A stretch of 11,455 nt of DNA, taken from NCBI GenBank assembly GCA_964407525.1, contig CAYOWC010000148.1:1-11455 (forward strand). The letters are read 5' to 3'. Of this stretch, positions 1 through 6,068 are shown in pieces. Within the stretch, counting starts at the first letter, position 1; every line of letters begins with the position of its first letter. The notes beneath the pieces are model-generated. The model saw only the letters and a program-made list of their open reading frames with translations. It had not been told where the DNA came from and searched no databases. The DNA is from DUZB01 sp964407525 (GTDB lineage Bacteria > Desulfobacterota > DSM-4660 > Desulfatiglandales > Desulfatiglandaceae). The position numbers and the translations under genes were made by a program.

Positions 1-423
1 CGCAACTATGTACACAAGAAAGAGCTGGAATTCGCCCTTGATCCCCACATCCTCTATTATAAATCCTATTCTTCCAAAAAAATCGGGTTAAATCCTCCCT
101 TTGAAAATACCCCGTTTGAGACCGTGGAAGGAGAATATGAATACAATGATTACCTCACCATATTCCCTACCCCCGGACATTGTCCGGGACATCAATCCGT
201 TGCGGTCAAGACCTCGAAAGGGCTCCATGTGATTGCAGGGGATGCTGTTTTTGCCGATGAAAATATGCTCCCTGATACACACCGGAATCTGCCTTTCACC
301 CCCATGGGGCGATTCGTCAATATTTTTGAACTTTACGACAGTATGGAACAGATCCTTGGCAGGGCGGACCACGTCCTCACAACCCACGGCAATAAGGTGG
401 GGGATCAACCGGTCTATCCCTGA
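1..423 (+). CDS. MBL-fold metallo-hydrolase, C-terminal part (5' end outside window)
   Basis: The reading frame is open from base 1 to the TGA at 421-423, so the N-terminal part with the expected HxHxDH metal motif lies outside the window. The visible 140 residues carry the later metal ligands of the metallo-beta-lactamase fold: a histidine in PTPGHCPGHQS, an aspartate in AGDAVF and a histidine in TTHGN. The PTPGHxPGHQS form is typical of the N-acyl-homoserine-lactonase-like branch, whose members are zinc hydrolases of lactones or other esters. The substrate cannot be told from this fragment. It ends 9 bp before a class II aldolase gene, so the two are probably co-transcribed, and a lactone or ester hydrolase feeding an aldolase would make chemical sense. 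The family call is firm; the lactonase subtype is only probable. Confidence 0.85.
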   Translation, partial: RNYVHKKELEFALDPHILYYKSYSSKKIGLNPPFENTPFETVEGEYEYNDYLTIFPTPGHCPGHQSVAVKTSKGLHVIAGDAVFADENMLPDTHRNLPFTPMGRFVNIFELYDSMEQILGRADHVLTTHGNKVGDQPVYP

Positions 424-432
424 GGAACAGTC

Positions 433-1017
433 ATGAAAGGAGCATTTTCATTTCCAAAGGAAAGAGAACAGTTCAGGGAGGTTTGCCAAAGAGCCTTTAT
501 GGTGGGCATGCAAGTGTCAACAGGTGGCAATCTGAGTATTCGAGTGGATGATGGCATGTTTCTTGTCAAGCCGAGCGGAATTTCCCTTTTCGATTTGAAG
601 AAAGAGGATATCCTGCTGGTGGACCAAAACGACCAGGTGTTAGAAGGCAGGGGAAAACCCACCAAGGAATGGAACTCGCATTCTTGTATCTATCTGGTGA
701 GGCAGGATGTGGGAGGCATTGTCCATTATCACGCACCCTTTGCTGCCGCCCATGCCGTTGCCGGAAAAGAAGTACCCCTCTTGACTGTGCATGCAAAGAG
801 AATCTTGGAAAGGGTGCCTCTCATTGGTCCTGCGAAGGAAGGGAGTGATGAACTGGCAAGCATGGTCCGACAGGTTTTTTCCAATGAGGCGGTGAAAGCG
901 GCGCTCTTCTCAGGACATGGGATCATGGCGGTGGGGAAGAATTTTCTCGAGGCCCAGAATAGGGCGGAACTTCTTGAAGAAACCGCCAAGATAGCTATTT
1001 TGAGTAGGCTGGTGTAG
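433..1017 (+). CDS. Class II aldolase/adducin family protein (L-fuculose-phosphate aldolase-like)
   Basis: A 194-residue protein of the usual length for single-domain class II aldolases. It shows the family's phosphate-binding TGGNLSIR (residues 30-37) and KPSG, the zinc ligands H98 and H100 (HYH) and H162 (SGHG), and E79 in the KEWNSH stretch, which matches the catalytic Glu73 of FucA; all lie six or seven residues later than in E. coli FucA (E73, H92, H94, H155). All metal and catalytic residues are therefore present and the enzyme should be active. Known members reversibly cleave a sugar phosphate to dihydroxyacetone phosphate plus an aldehyde, or act as epimerases or decarboxylases. The ATG at 433 follows GAGGA at 422-426, overlapping the end of the upstream MBL gene. 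The substrate is not identifiable; the neighbouring IlvD/Edd dehydratase suggests sugar-acid catabolism. Confidence 0.88.
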   Translation: MKGAFSFPKEREQFREVCQRAFMVGMQVSTGGNLSIRVDDGMFLVKPSGISLFDLKKEDILLVDQNDQVLEGRGKPTKEWNSHSCIYLVRQDVGGIVHYHAPFAAAHAVAGKEVPLLTVHAKRILERVPLIGPAKEGSDELASMVRQVFSNEAVKAALFSGHGIMAVGKNFLEAQNRAELLEETAKIAILSRLV

Positions 1018-1029
1018 AGCTTTGAAGGT

Positions 1030-1061
1030 CAGTATGCAGTAAGCAGTAGGTAGTAGGCAGT
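1030..1061. repeat. Heptad tandem repeat
   Basis: About 4.6 copies of a 7-bp unit: cagtatg, cagtaag, cagtagg, tagtagg, then cagt. It begins 12 bp after the aldolase stop codon. No coding role is visible. It resembles low-complexity dispersed repeats that I associate with deltaproteobacterial intergenic DNA. Confidence 0.8.
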
Positions 1062-1287
1062 CCCGCACCATCGGGGGATCTTCAGAAGCCTTGCATGCAC
1101 TTCATTTGGATTTAGGGTTTCCTGCTTTCGCTTCGCTTCAGACGGGATTTTCGACAAAGGTTCGGGCCATGGATTTCCATCTTGTGTGAGTGGCATCCTT
1201 GCCATGACCGGATCTCCATGAATCAGGAGTTGATAGTCCGAACAACCTGAAAAATCACGGCGGGACGCCGCTCACACAGAAAAAACA

Positions 1288-1316
1288 AAATCTTGGCGTT
1301 CTTTGCGTCTTGAGCG
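1288..1316 (+). repeat. Dispersed repeat, copy 1 (inverted partner at 4509-4537)
   Basis: This 29-bp stretch (core ggcgttctttgcgtcttgag) is the reverse complement of 4509-4537 with 28 of 29 bases identical. The two copies face each other around the dehydratase and LarA-family genes. A similar G-C/T-rich wording (tttgcgg repeated) lies at 4674-4697. Confidence 0.85.
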
Positions 1317-1409
1317 AAGCCCCGCTAGCGGGACAAGCCCCGGCAACGGGACAGGCTGGCCGGTAAATAACCGAGTGAAAGAAACTATTGTTTTAAGGAG
1401 GCTTATAGA

Positions 1410-3104
1410 ATGGAAAAAAAAGGATTGAGGAGTGCGAAGATCCTGGCTGGTGCGGAAAACAGTATGTGCAGGTCCCTTTATAAGAGCATGGGATATGGAA
1501 ACGACGATCTGTCCAGACCTATGATCGGCATTGCCAACTCTTGGAACACTCTGGTACCGGGTCATTTCAACCTGAATCAGGTGAGTGAACACGTGAAATG
1601 GGGAATCTACCGTGCAGGCGGAACTCCGGTGGAGTTTGGCGTCATAGGGGCCTGCGACGGGGTGGCCAACGGCCATGACGGGATGCACTTCATCCTCCCC
1701 TCCAGGGAGGTTATCTGTAACTCCGTAGAGATCTGCGTCCAGGCTCACCGCCTGGATGCCATCGTTCTGTTGGCTTCCTGCGATAAGATTGTCCCCGGGA
1801 TGCTCATGGCTGCAGCCCGCCTGGACATCCCCGCCATCATGGTCCATGGGGGACCCATGGCGGGTGGGGTGGAATTTGACGGCCGGAAAACGGACTTGAC
1901 CTCCATTGACGAGGCCCTGGGAATGTTCAAGGCAGGCAAGATCGCTGAAAAGGAATTCAGTGCCCTGGAAGACCTGGCCTGCCCCTCCTGCGGTTCCTGT
2001 GCCTTTTTGGGTACTGCGAACACCATGTGCTGTCTGACTGAGGCCATGGGCATGTCTCTTCCCGGGGGGGCTTTGATACCGGCAACCCATTCAGACCGGC
2101 TGCGCGAGGCCAGGGCGACGGGTGGCGCCATCTGCAACCTGGTAGAGAAGGGTATCTCTGCGAGAGAGGTTATCAACAAAAAATCGCTCGAAAACGCCAT
2201 CAGGGTATGTATGGGCATCAGTGGTTCTACCAATGCAGTCCTTCACCTGTCGGCCATAGCCTACGAAGCGGAAGAGGACATAGATATCCTGGACACCTTT
2301 GAGAAATTCAACAAAACGACCCCCCACGTGGCCAAGGTCAATCCTGCTGCCAAATGGGATATGGAGGACTTCTGGAAGGCTGGAGGCATCCCGCGGGTCA
2401 TGGACAGCCTGGCTCCCCTGCTCCATGGGGACGTGATGACCTGCACGGGGGGTACCGTCTCTGAAAACCTGGCATCCTACTTCTACCCTTTTCCCGAAAA
2501 CAGCGAAATTATCAAGCCCATGGAAGAACCCTTCGGGCATATGGGGGGAGTGGCCGTTCTCAGGGGAAATCTGGCCCCCGATACCGGAATCAGCAAACCA
2601 GGGGCCATTGATCCGGCCCTGTTTCAGTTTACCGGAAAGGCCAGGGTGTTCAATTCCGAGGAAGAGGCCAATGAAGCGATCCTTCAGAAAGAGATTCACG
2701 AGGGCGACGTGGTGGTTATCCGTTATGAAGGACCCAAAGGGGGACCCGGCATGAGGGAGATGTATAAGGCGATGAAATTTCTCTACGGCATGGGCCTGAA
2801 TAAATCCACGGCTTTGATTACCGATGGCCGTTTTTCCGGCACAAATAACGGTTGTTTTGTGGGGCACATCTCCCCCGAGGCGGCCGAAGGTGGGCCCATC
2901 GCTATTGTGAAGGATGGAGACGAAATCAGTATTGATGTAGAGAAGGGAACTCTTGACCTTAACGTCCCTGAAGAAGAAATCAAAGAGAGGTTTAAAGGCT
3001 GGAAGCCACCGGAGCCTAAATTCAAGAGGGGATATCTGGAACTGTATTCAAGGCTGGCGTCTTCAGCTGCTGAAGGTGCGGTTATTAAGAGAAGACCTCG
3101 CTAA
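1410..3104 (+). CDS. IlvD/Edd family dehydratase (dihydroxy-acid or sugar-acid dehydratase)
   Basis: A 564-residue Fe-S dehydratase of the IlvD/Edd family, which removes water from 2,3-dihydroxy acids to give 2-oxo acids. Visible family motifs are NSWNTLVPGH (residues 43-52), CDGVANGHDGM, LPSRE, SCDKIVPGM with iron-sulfur ligand C124 and Mg-binding K126, CPSCGSC (C191, C194, C197), and TDGRFSG near the C-terminus with the probable catalytic base S476. The PGH at 50-52 is also found in E. coli IlvD, so the absence of the PCN cysteine of the [2Fe-2S] plant and mycobacterial type is normal here and points to the E. coli-like, oxygen-sensitive cluster class. The ATG at 1410 has AAGGAGG at 1395-1401. 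No other branched-chain amino acid gene is present. An aldolase upstream and a LarA-family gene 40 bp downstream suggest a catabolic sugar- or hydroxy-acid role, but a true IlvD cannot be excluded. Confidence 0.88.
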   Translation: MEKKGLRSAKILAGAENSMCRSLYKSMGYGNDDLSRPMIGIANSWNTLVPGHFNLNQVSEHVKWGIYRAGGTPVEFGVIGACDGVANGHDGMHFILPSREVICNSVEICVQAHRLDAIVLLASCDKIVPGMLMAAARLDIPAIMVHGGPMAGGVEFDGRKTDLTSIDEALGMFKAGKIAEKEFSALEDLACPSCGSCAFLGTANTMCCLTEAMGMSLPGGALIPATHSDRLREARATGGAICNLVEKGISAREVINKKSLENAIRVCMGISGSTNAVLHLSAIAYEAEEDIDILDTFEKFNKTTPHVAKVNPAAKWDMEDFWKAGGIPRVMDSLAPLLHGDVMTCTGGTVSENLASYFYPFPENSEIIKPMEEPFGHMGGVAVLRGNLAPDTGISKPGAIDPALFQFTGKARVFNSEEEANEAILQKEIHEGDVVVIRYEGPKGGPGMREMYKAMKFLYGMGLNKSTALITDGRFSGTNNGCFVGHISPEAAEGGPIAIVKDGDEISIDVEKGTLDLNVPEEEIKERFKGWKPPEPKFKRGYLELYSRLASSAAEGAVIKRRPR

Positions 3105-3144
3105 ACATATAGGATTTACACTCTAGAAGAAAAGGAGAAAGGTC

Positions 3145-4434
3145 ATGGCTATCATTCACGTTCCATTTGAAACGGCAGAGGAAACAGGGGTCACGCTCAG
3201 TGTAGATCTCCCGGAAAATAACCTGGTAAAGAGTTTTGTCCCCGATGAGCCCAAGGGAATGGAAGATCCACAGGCCGCTCTTCTGGAAGCAATCGAAAAT
3301 CCGGTGGAAGGAAAGAAGTTTTCTGATCTGGTGGGGCCGGGTCGAAAGGTCGTATTTATTACCGAAAATCAATTTCGGGCGGCCCAGGCAAACAGACTTT
3401 TGCCGCCGCTTGTAAAGAAGGCGTTGGAAGCCGGGTCCGAAGTGTCCATCGCCATCGGTTGCGGAAAGGTGCCTCCCCTTTCTCCCGAAGAAATCGAGGA
3501 GAAACTTGGCAAAGAAGTGGTGGATACAGGGGTGCCTATTGAGTGTAATGATGTGAGCCAGACCGACAACTACGCCTTCCTCGGGAATACATCGGCGGGG
3601 ACACCTCTGTGGGTCTTGAAGGCGGTTGCGGAGGCCGATGCAATTATTACCATCAGCACTACCCAGGCTACCCTTTGGGGGTACGGCGGCTCAGGCATGA
3701 TCCTGCCGGCGGTCAGTGGGAACGACACCATTGAAATCAACCATATGATGAGCCTCGCCCCCGACTGCATTCCGGGAAACAATGAGAATAAACTCCAATT
3801 GGAGAAGTACGAGGCCTTGAAGATGGCCGGTGTGGATATGGGGATCAACGTGATCGTGGCCAATAATTGGGATATCACCTATCTCAATGCGGGAGACCCG
3901 GTGGCCTCTCACCTGGAAGCGGTTCGGGTCTATGACGATGTATACCGGTTCGATGCCAAAGATACGGAACCGTTTGACATCATCATCGCAGGGTCCACCG
4001 GCCCCACCGATCATCTCTTTTTCCACACGGGCTGGGCGGTTGTGAACTGTTCACCTATTTGTAAAGAAGGCGGTACGATTATTTTCAGCAGCCCTTGCCC
4101 GGGTTACGGGGACTGGCCGGGATTTGCCCTGATGGACCTGTTGAAGGATTTCCTGCCTGCCACCCCGGAGAATCATGAAAAAGTGATGCGGTCCTTTTAT
4201 GAAAGGGGAAGAGAACTCTGGGCTGGATGCATCTGGTACCCGATTTTCAGGACGATGCTGAACAAAGATGTCCAGATAGTGACGCTACCTGAAAACCTTG
4301 AAATGGCTGGGGATATTGGACTTAATGTGGGAGATTCCCTTGAGAAAGCCGTTAGTGAAGCGATGAAAAAACATGGCGAAAATGCCAGGATCGCTTTCGT
4401 ACCCTATGGGCGGTATACGGTTTTTGACGTATGA
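3145..4434 (+). CDS. LarA-superfamily (DUF2088) protein lacking the nickel-pincer lysine
   Basis: A 429-residue protein that aligns along its length with nickel-dependent lactate racemase LarA: an open reading through VVFITENQFRAAQ (LarA's SDHTRP region), EEIEEKLG, EADAIITIS, GYGGSGMILPAV, TIEINH and EGGTIIFSSPCPGYGDW. Family members racemise or epimerise 2-hydroxy acids using a nickel-pincer nucleotide bound covalently to Lys184. Here residue 184 is Gly, the catalytic His174 is Gln, and the His108 region reads CGKV without a His; only His200 (INH) is kept. The numbering matches L. plantarum LarA without gaps from 174 to 200. The protein may therefore bind another cofactor, use different chemistry, or be non-racemase. 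It lies 40 bp after the dehydratase with AAGGAG at 3132-3137, so it is likely in the same operon. No larB, larC or larE lies in the window. Confidence 0.85.
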   Translation: MAIIHVPFETAEETGVTLSVDLPENNLVKSFVPDEPKGMEDPQAALLEAIENPVEGKKFSDLVGPGRKVVFITENQFRAAQANRLLPPLVKKALEAGSEVSIAIGCGKVPPLSPEEIEEKLGKEVVDTGVPIECNDVSQTDNYAFLGNTSAGTPLWVLKAVAEADAIITISTTQATLWGYGGSGMILPAVSGNDTIEINHMMSLAPDCIPGNNENKLQLEKYEALKMAGVDMGINVIVANNWDITYLNAGDPVASHLEAVRVYDDVYRFDAKDTEPFDIIIAGSTGPTDHLFFHTGWAVVNCSPICKEGGTIIFSSPCPGYGDWPGFALMDLLKDFLPATPENHEKVMRSFYERGRELWAGCIWYPIFRTMLNKDVQIVTLPENLEMAGDIGLNVGDSLEKAVSEAMKKHGENARIAFVPYGRYTVFDV

Positions 4435-4508
4435 GCGCCGTCTCTGGCTGGAAAAGAGCCAGTCAGATCAAGAAAGAAACTTCTCACGCTATTTTTTACC
4501 GCCCGCTA

Positions 4509-4537
4509 CGCTCAAGACGCAAAGAACGCTAAGATTT
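4509..4537 (-). repeat. Dispersed repeat, copy 2 (inverted relative to 1288-1316)
   Basis: Reverse complement of 1288-1316, 28 of 29 bases identical (core ctcaagacgcaaagaacgc). It lies 74 bp after the LarA-family stop codon, so the two copies bracket the two-gene dehydratase/LarA unit. Confidence 0.85.
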
Positions 4538-4544
4538 AGTTTTT

Positions 4545-4575
4545 TTTACCGAATCGGAACGGACGATTCGGTAAA
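4545..4575. repeat. Hairpin A of a twin-hairpin inverted repeat
   Basis: A perfect 12-bp stem (4545-4556 with 4564-4575) closes a 7-nt loop, gaacgga. The inner 21 bases (4550-4570) are the exact reverse complement of 4645-4665 in hairpin B, so the two loops are perfectly complementary. It carries T residues on the 5' arm and A on the 3' arm, the reverse of an intrinsic terminator on the plus strand. Confidence 0.85.
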
Positions 4576-4639
4576 GCAATCAGCCCTGCGGGCATTTCGG
4601 AGAATGATTACGTTTCACAAAGAAAAAAACAATGGCTGT

Positions 4640-4670
4640 TTTTTCGAATCGTCCGTTCCGATTCGAAAAA
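4640..4670. repeat. Hairpin B of a twin-hairpin inverted repeat
   Basis: A perfect 12-bp stem (4640-4651 with 4659-4670) closes the 7-nt loop tccgttc, which is the complement of the loop of hairpin A 64 bp upstream. There is no T-tract after the stem on either strand. The two hairpins could alternatively pair with each other as a long-range 21-bp duplex. Confidence 0.85.
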
Positions 4671-4673
4671 GGC

Positions 4674-4697
4674 TTTGCGGCCTTCGCGCCTTTGCGG
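4674..4697. repeat. tttgcgg repeat fragment
   Basis: Two copies of tttgcgg (4674-4680 and 4691-4697) separated by ccttcgcgcc. It is similar in wording to the dispersed repeat at 1288-1316 and probably belongs to the same class of scattered intergenic repeats. Confidence 0.5.
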
Positions 4698-4732
4698 TTC
4701 AAAAACCAATAACCAGTTTCACCCGAGATTCA

Positions 4733-5815
4733 TTACACATAGGGTTGCACATGGCCGGTTATTTTTTCACATCCGGTCCGGGTAATCCGGTATATGTCTT
4801 CGACCCTTAAGCCTCCAATCTTCTTAGAAAACGAGGTGGTTTGAAGAAGGGCGACCACCATGTTTTCTTTGAGGACGGTGGAGCTGCCTTTTTCAATAAT
4901 GGGAAAGAATTCCGATTGTCTCAGACCAAGACCATATCCAATGTCGTGGGGCAGGAATTTGCCGAGGTTGTTTTCCTCGAATACTTCATACACCGCATCG
5001 AAAACGCTGCCGGATATAGCGCCGTCCCTGAGGACAGAGGCGGCGGCTTCTTGTGCCCGAACCACCAGGCGCAGAAACTCTACCTGCTCTTTTGTGGGTT
5101 CTCCGGCAAACGTGGTGCGGCATATGTCGGAGGCGTACCCGTCCCAGGTCGCCCCCAGATCAATGACAACCGGCTCTCCCCTCTCGATCTTACGTCGAGA
5201 GGCAATAGGGTGGGCCAGCAGGGTTCGGTTTCCAGAGGCTATAAATGTGGAAAAGGCCGGTTTTTCAGAACCCAGTTTGCGCATAACATACTCGGCTTCT
5301 GCAGCGACTTCTATTTCGGTTATCCCCGGTTGGACTGCCTGCAGTGCGGCTTCCATGGCCTTGTCAGCAATCTCGGCGGACTTTCGGATCTTGTCGATTT
5401 CGTCGTTCGACTTAATGGCACGCAGGCGATCTATCACGGGGGTTATATGAATAAATTCGGCGTTGGGAAATGCCCCTTGGAGCATCTCGTAGTCCCGCAA
5501 TAACATGAAGTCTTTCTCCACGCCGATTTTTTTTGGGGTGACCGTTTTTTTTATGAACTGAATCATTTTTCCCATGAGGTTTTCTTGCGGATATCGGTAT
5601 GCTTTTACCGTAGGAATCGTGCAAAGTTTCTTGGCCTCCGGGGCGTCAAGCCACAGAGTGCAAAAGATAGGCGCCGTATCGGGGGATGCCATAACTCCTG
5701 AACAGACAGAGGCATACCCCGCAAAGTAAAAAACATTATGGGGTTTCAAGATGAAAGCTACATCAATCTGGAGCGAATCCAGCTCTTTTTTGAAGGATTG
5801 GTTACGATCGGGCAT
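4733..5815 (-). CDS. M24 family (creatinase/Xaa-Pro aminopeptidase-like) protein
   Basis: A 360-residue protein with the two-domain layout of prolidase and creatinase relatives: an N-terminal creatinase-like domain (about 1-135) and a pita-bread M24 domain (about 140-350). Metal ligands of M24 peptidases are visible as D219 (VVIDLG), D230 (ASDICRT), H290 (PHDIG) and E339 (RVED), and H202 (LAHP) matches the conserved substrate histidine. The fourth ligand, normally Glu in TIEPG, is L324 in VALLQT, and the usual HGIGLxxHE is altered to HDIGYGLGLRQSE. The enzyme may be a non-metal hydrolase like creatinase or an inactive binding protein. The ATG at 5813-5815 has AGGAG upstream on the minus strand. 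It is transcribed divergently from the ferredoxin operon and convergently to the LarA-family gene. Substrate unknown. Confidence 0.85.
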   Translation of the reverse strand: MPDRNQSFKKELDSLQIDVAFILKPHNVFYFAGYASVCSGVMASPDTAPIFCTLWLDAPEAKKLCTIPTVKAYRYPQENLMGKMIQFIKKTVTPKKIGVEKDFMLLRDYEMLQGAFPNAEFIHITPVIDRLRAIKSNDEIDKIRKSAEIADKAMEAALQAVQPGITEIEVAAEAEYVMRKLGSEKPAFSTFIASGNRTLLAHPIASRRKIERGEPVVIDLGATWDGYASDICRTTFAGEPTKEQVEFLRLVVRAQEAAASVLRDGAISGSVFDAVYEVFEENNLGKFLPHDIGYGLGLRQSEFFPIIEKGSSTVLKENMVVALLQTTSFSKKIGGLRVEDIYRITRTGCEKITGHVQPYV

Positions 5816-5924
5816 AGGATTACTCCTTATCTTTTAGAGATTGACGTGAATTGGTTGAAAATAACTATTGCACAATAAGGGACTTATGTAAAGTTCCGAC
5901 AATTCATCTTATGAAATTTCGGCT

Positions 5925-5954
5925 TTGAAACTTGTTTCGATTAGCTTTTATTAA
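5925..5954 (+). promoter_or_regulatory. Possible sigma-70 promoter for the ferredoxin operon
   Basis: TTGAAA (5925-5930) and TATTAA (5949-5954) are separated by 18 bp, matching 5 of 6 and 4 of 6 consensus bases. It lies 114 bp upstream of the ferredoxin start and would place the palindromic element at 5975-6022 inside the 5' leader. This is a weak pattern match in A/T-rich DNA. Confidence 0.3.
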
Positions 5955-5974
5955 TGACCCTGTTTGGTCCATTT

Positions 5975-6022
5975 GTAGGTGCGAATTTATTCGCACAACC
6001 TTGCGACTGAAGTCGCACCTAC
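5975..6022. repeat. REP-like palindromic element
   Basis: Outer arms gtaggtgcga (5975-5984) and tcgcacctac (6013-6022) are exact reverse complements. Two inner hairpins are also possible: tgcgaa/ttcgca (5980-5985 with 5990-5995, 4-nt loop) and tgcgact/agtcgca (6002-6008 with 6011-6017). This resembles known REP-type elements of the form TAGGTGCGAATTTATTCGC. It lies 46 bp upstream of the ferredoxin start codon and may be in the mRNA leader. Confidence 0.8.
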
Positions 6023-6068
6023 CTCACCTAACGTACTATTTGACGAATTCTGTAGAAAGGAGCATGGT

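Larger units (their letters stand above)
1018..1409. other. 392-bp intergenic region
   Basis: No convincing gene is present. From left to right it holds the heptad tandem repeat (1030-1061), unassigned sequence, one copy of a 29-bp dispersed repeat (1288-1316), a perfect 12-bp palindrome cccgctagcggg (1321-1332) followed by a small C/G-rich fold (about 1338-1350), and the strong ribosome binding site of the next gene at 1395-1401. I see no clear sigma-70 promoter, although the dehydratase gene must be transcribed from somewhere in here. Confidence 0.6.
4435..4732. other. 298-bp convergent intergenic region
   Basis: This lies between the convergent LarA-family and M24 genes. It contains a small 6-bp hairpin (4444-4449 with 4457-4462) 9 bp after the LarA stop, the inverted copy of the dispersed repeat (4509-4537), two large hairpins (4545-4575 and 4640-4670), and a tttgcgg-type repeat fragment (4674-4697). 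None is followed by a T-tract in the proper orientation, so I do not call an intrinsic terminator. No gene is seen. Confidence 0.6.

Noticed and set aside
1536..1566. IlvD/Edd lacks a cysteine in NSWNTLVPGH, first taken as a lost Fe-S ligand
   Set aside because: E. coli IlvD also has PGH here, so this is the normal [4Fe-4S]-type form.
1272..2867. Long minus-strand open frames across the dehydratase gene (272 and 258 codons)
   Set aside because: They lie opposite a clear IlvD/Edd gene and show no recognisable domain; they are shadow frames of a G/C-rich coding region.
4444..4462. Hairpin just after the LarA-family stop codon as a terminator
   Set aside because: The stem is only 6 bp and no T-tract follows.
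4373..4810. 145-codon plus-strand frame over the LarA 3' end and hairpin region
   Set aside because: It runs through the intergenic repeats and hairpins and into the M24 gene and shows no domain.
4841..5503. 220-codon plus-strand open frame
   Set aside because: It is opposite the M24 gene, whose motifs and ribosome binding site are clear; no motif is seen in this frame.
5979..6068. 30-residue N-terminal extension of the ferredoxin
   Set aside because: It is translation of the REP-like palindrome; AAGGAG at 6057-6062 fits ATG 6069.
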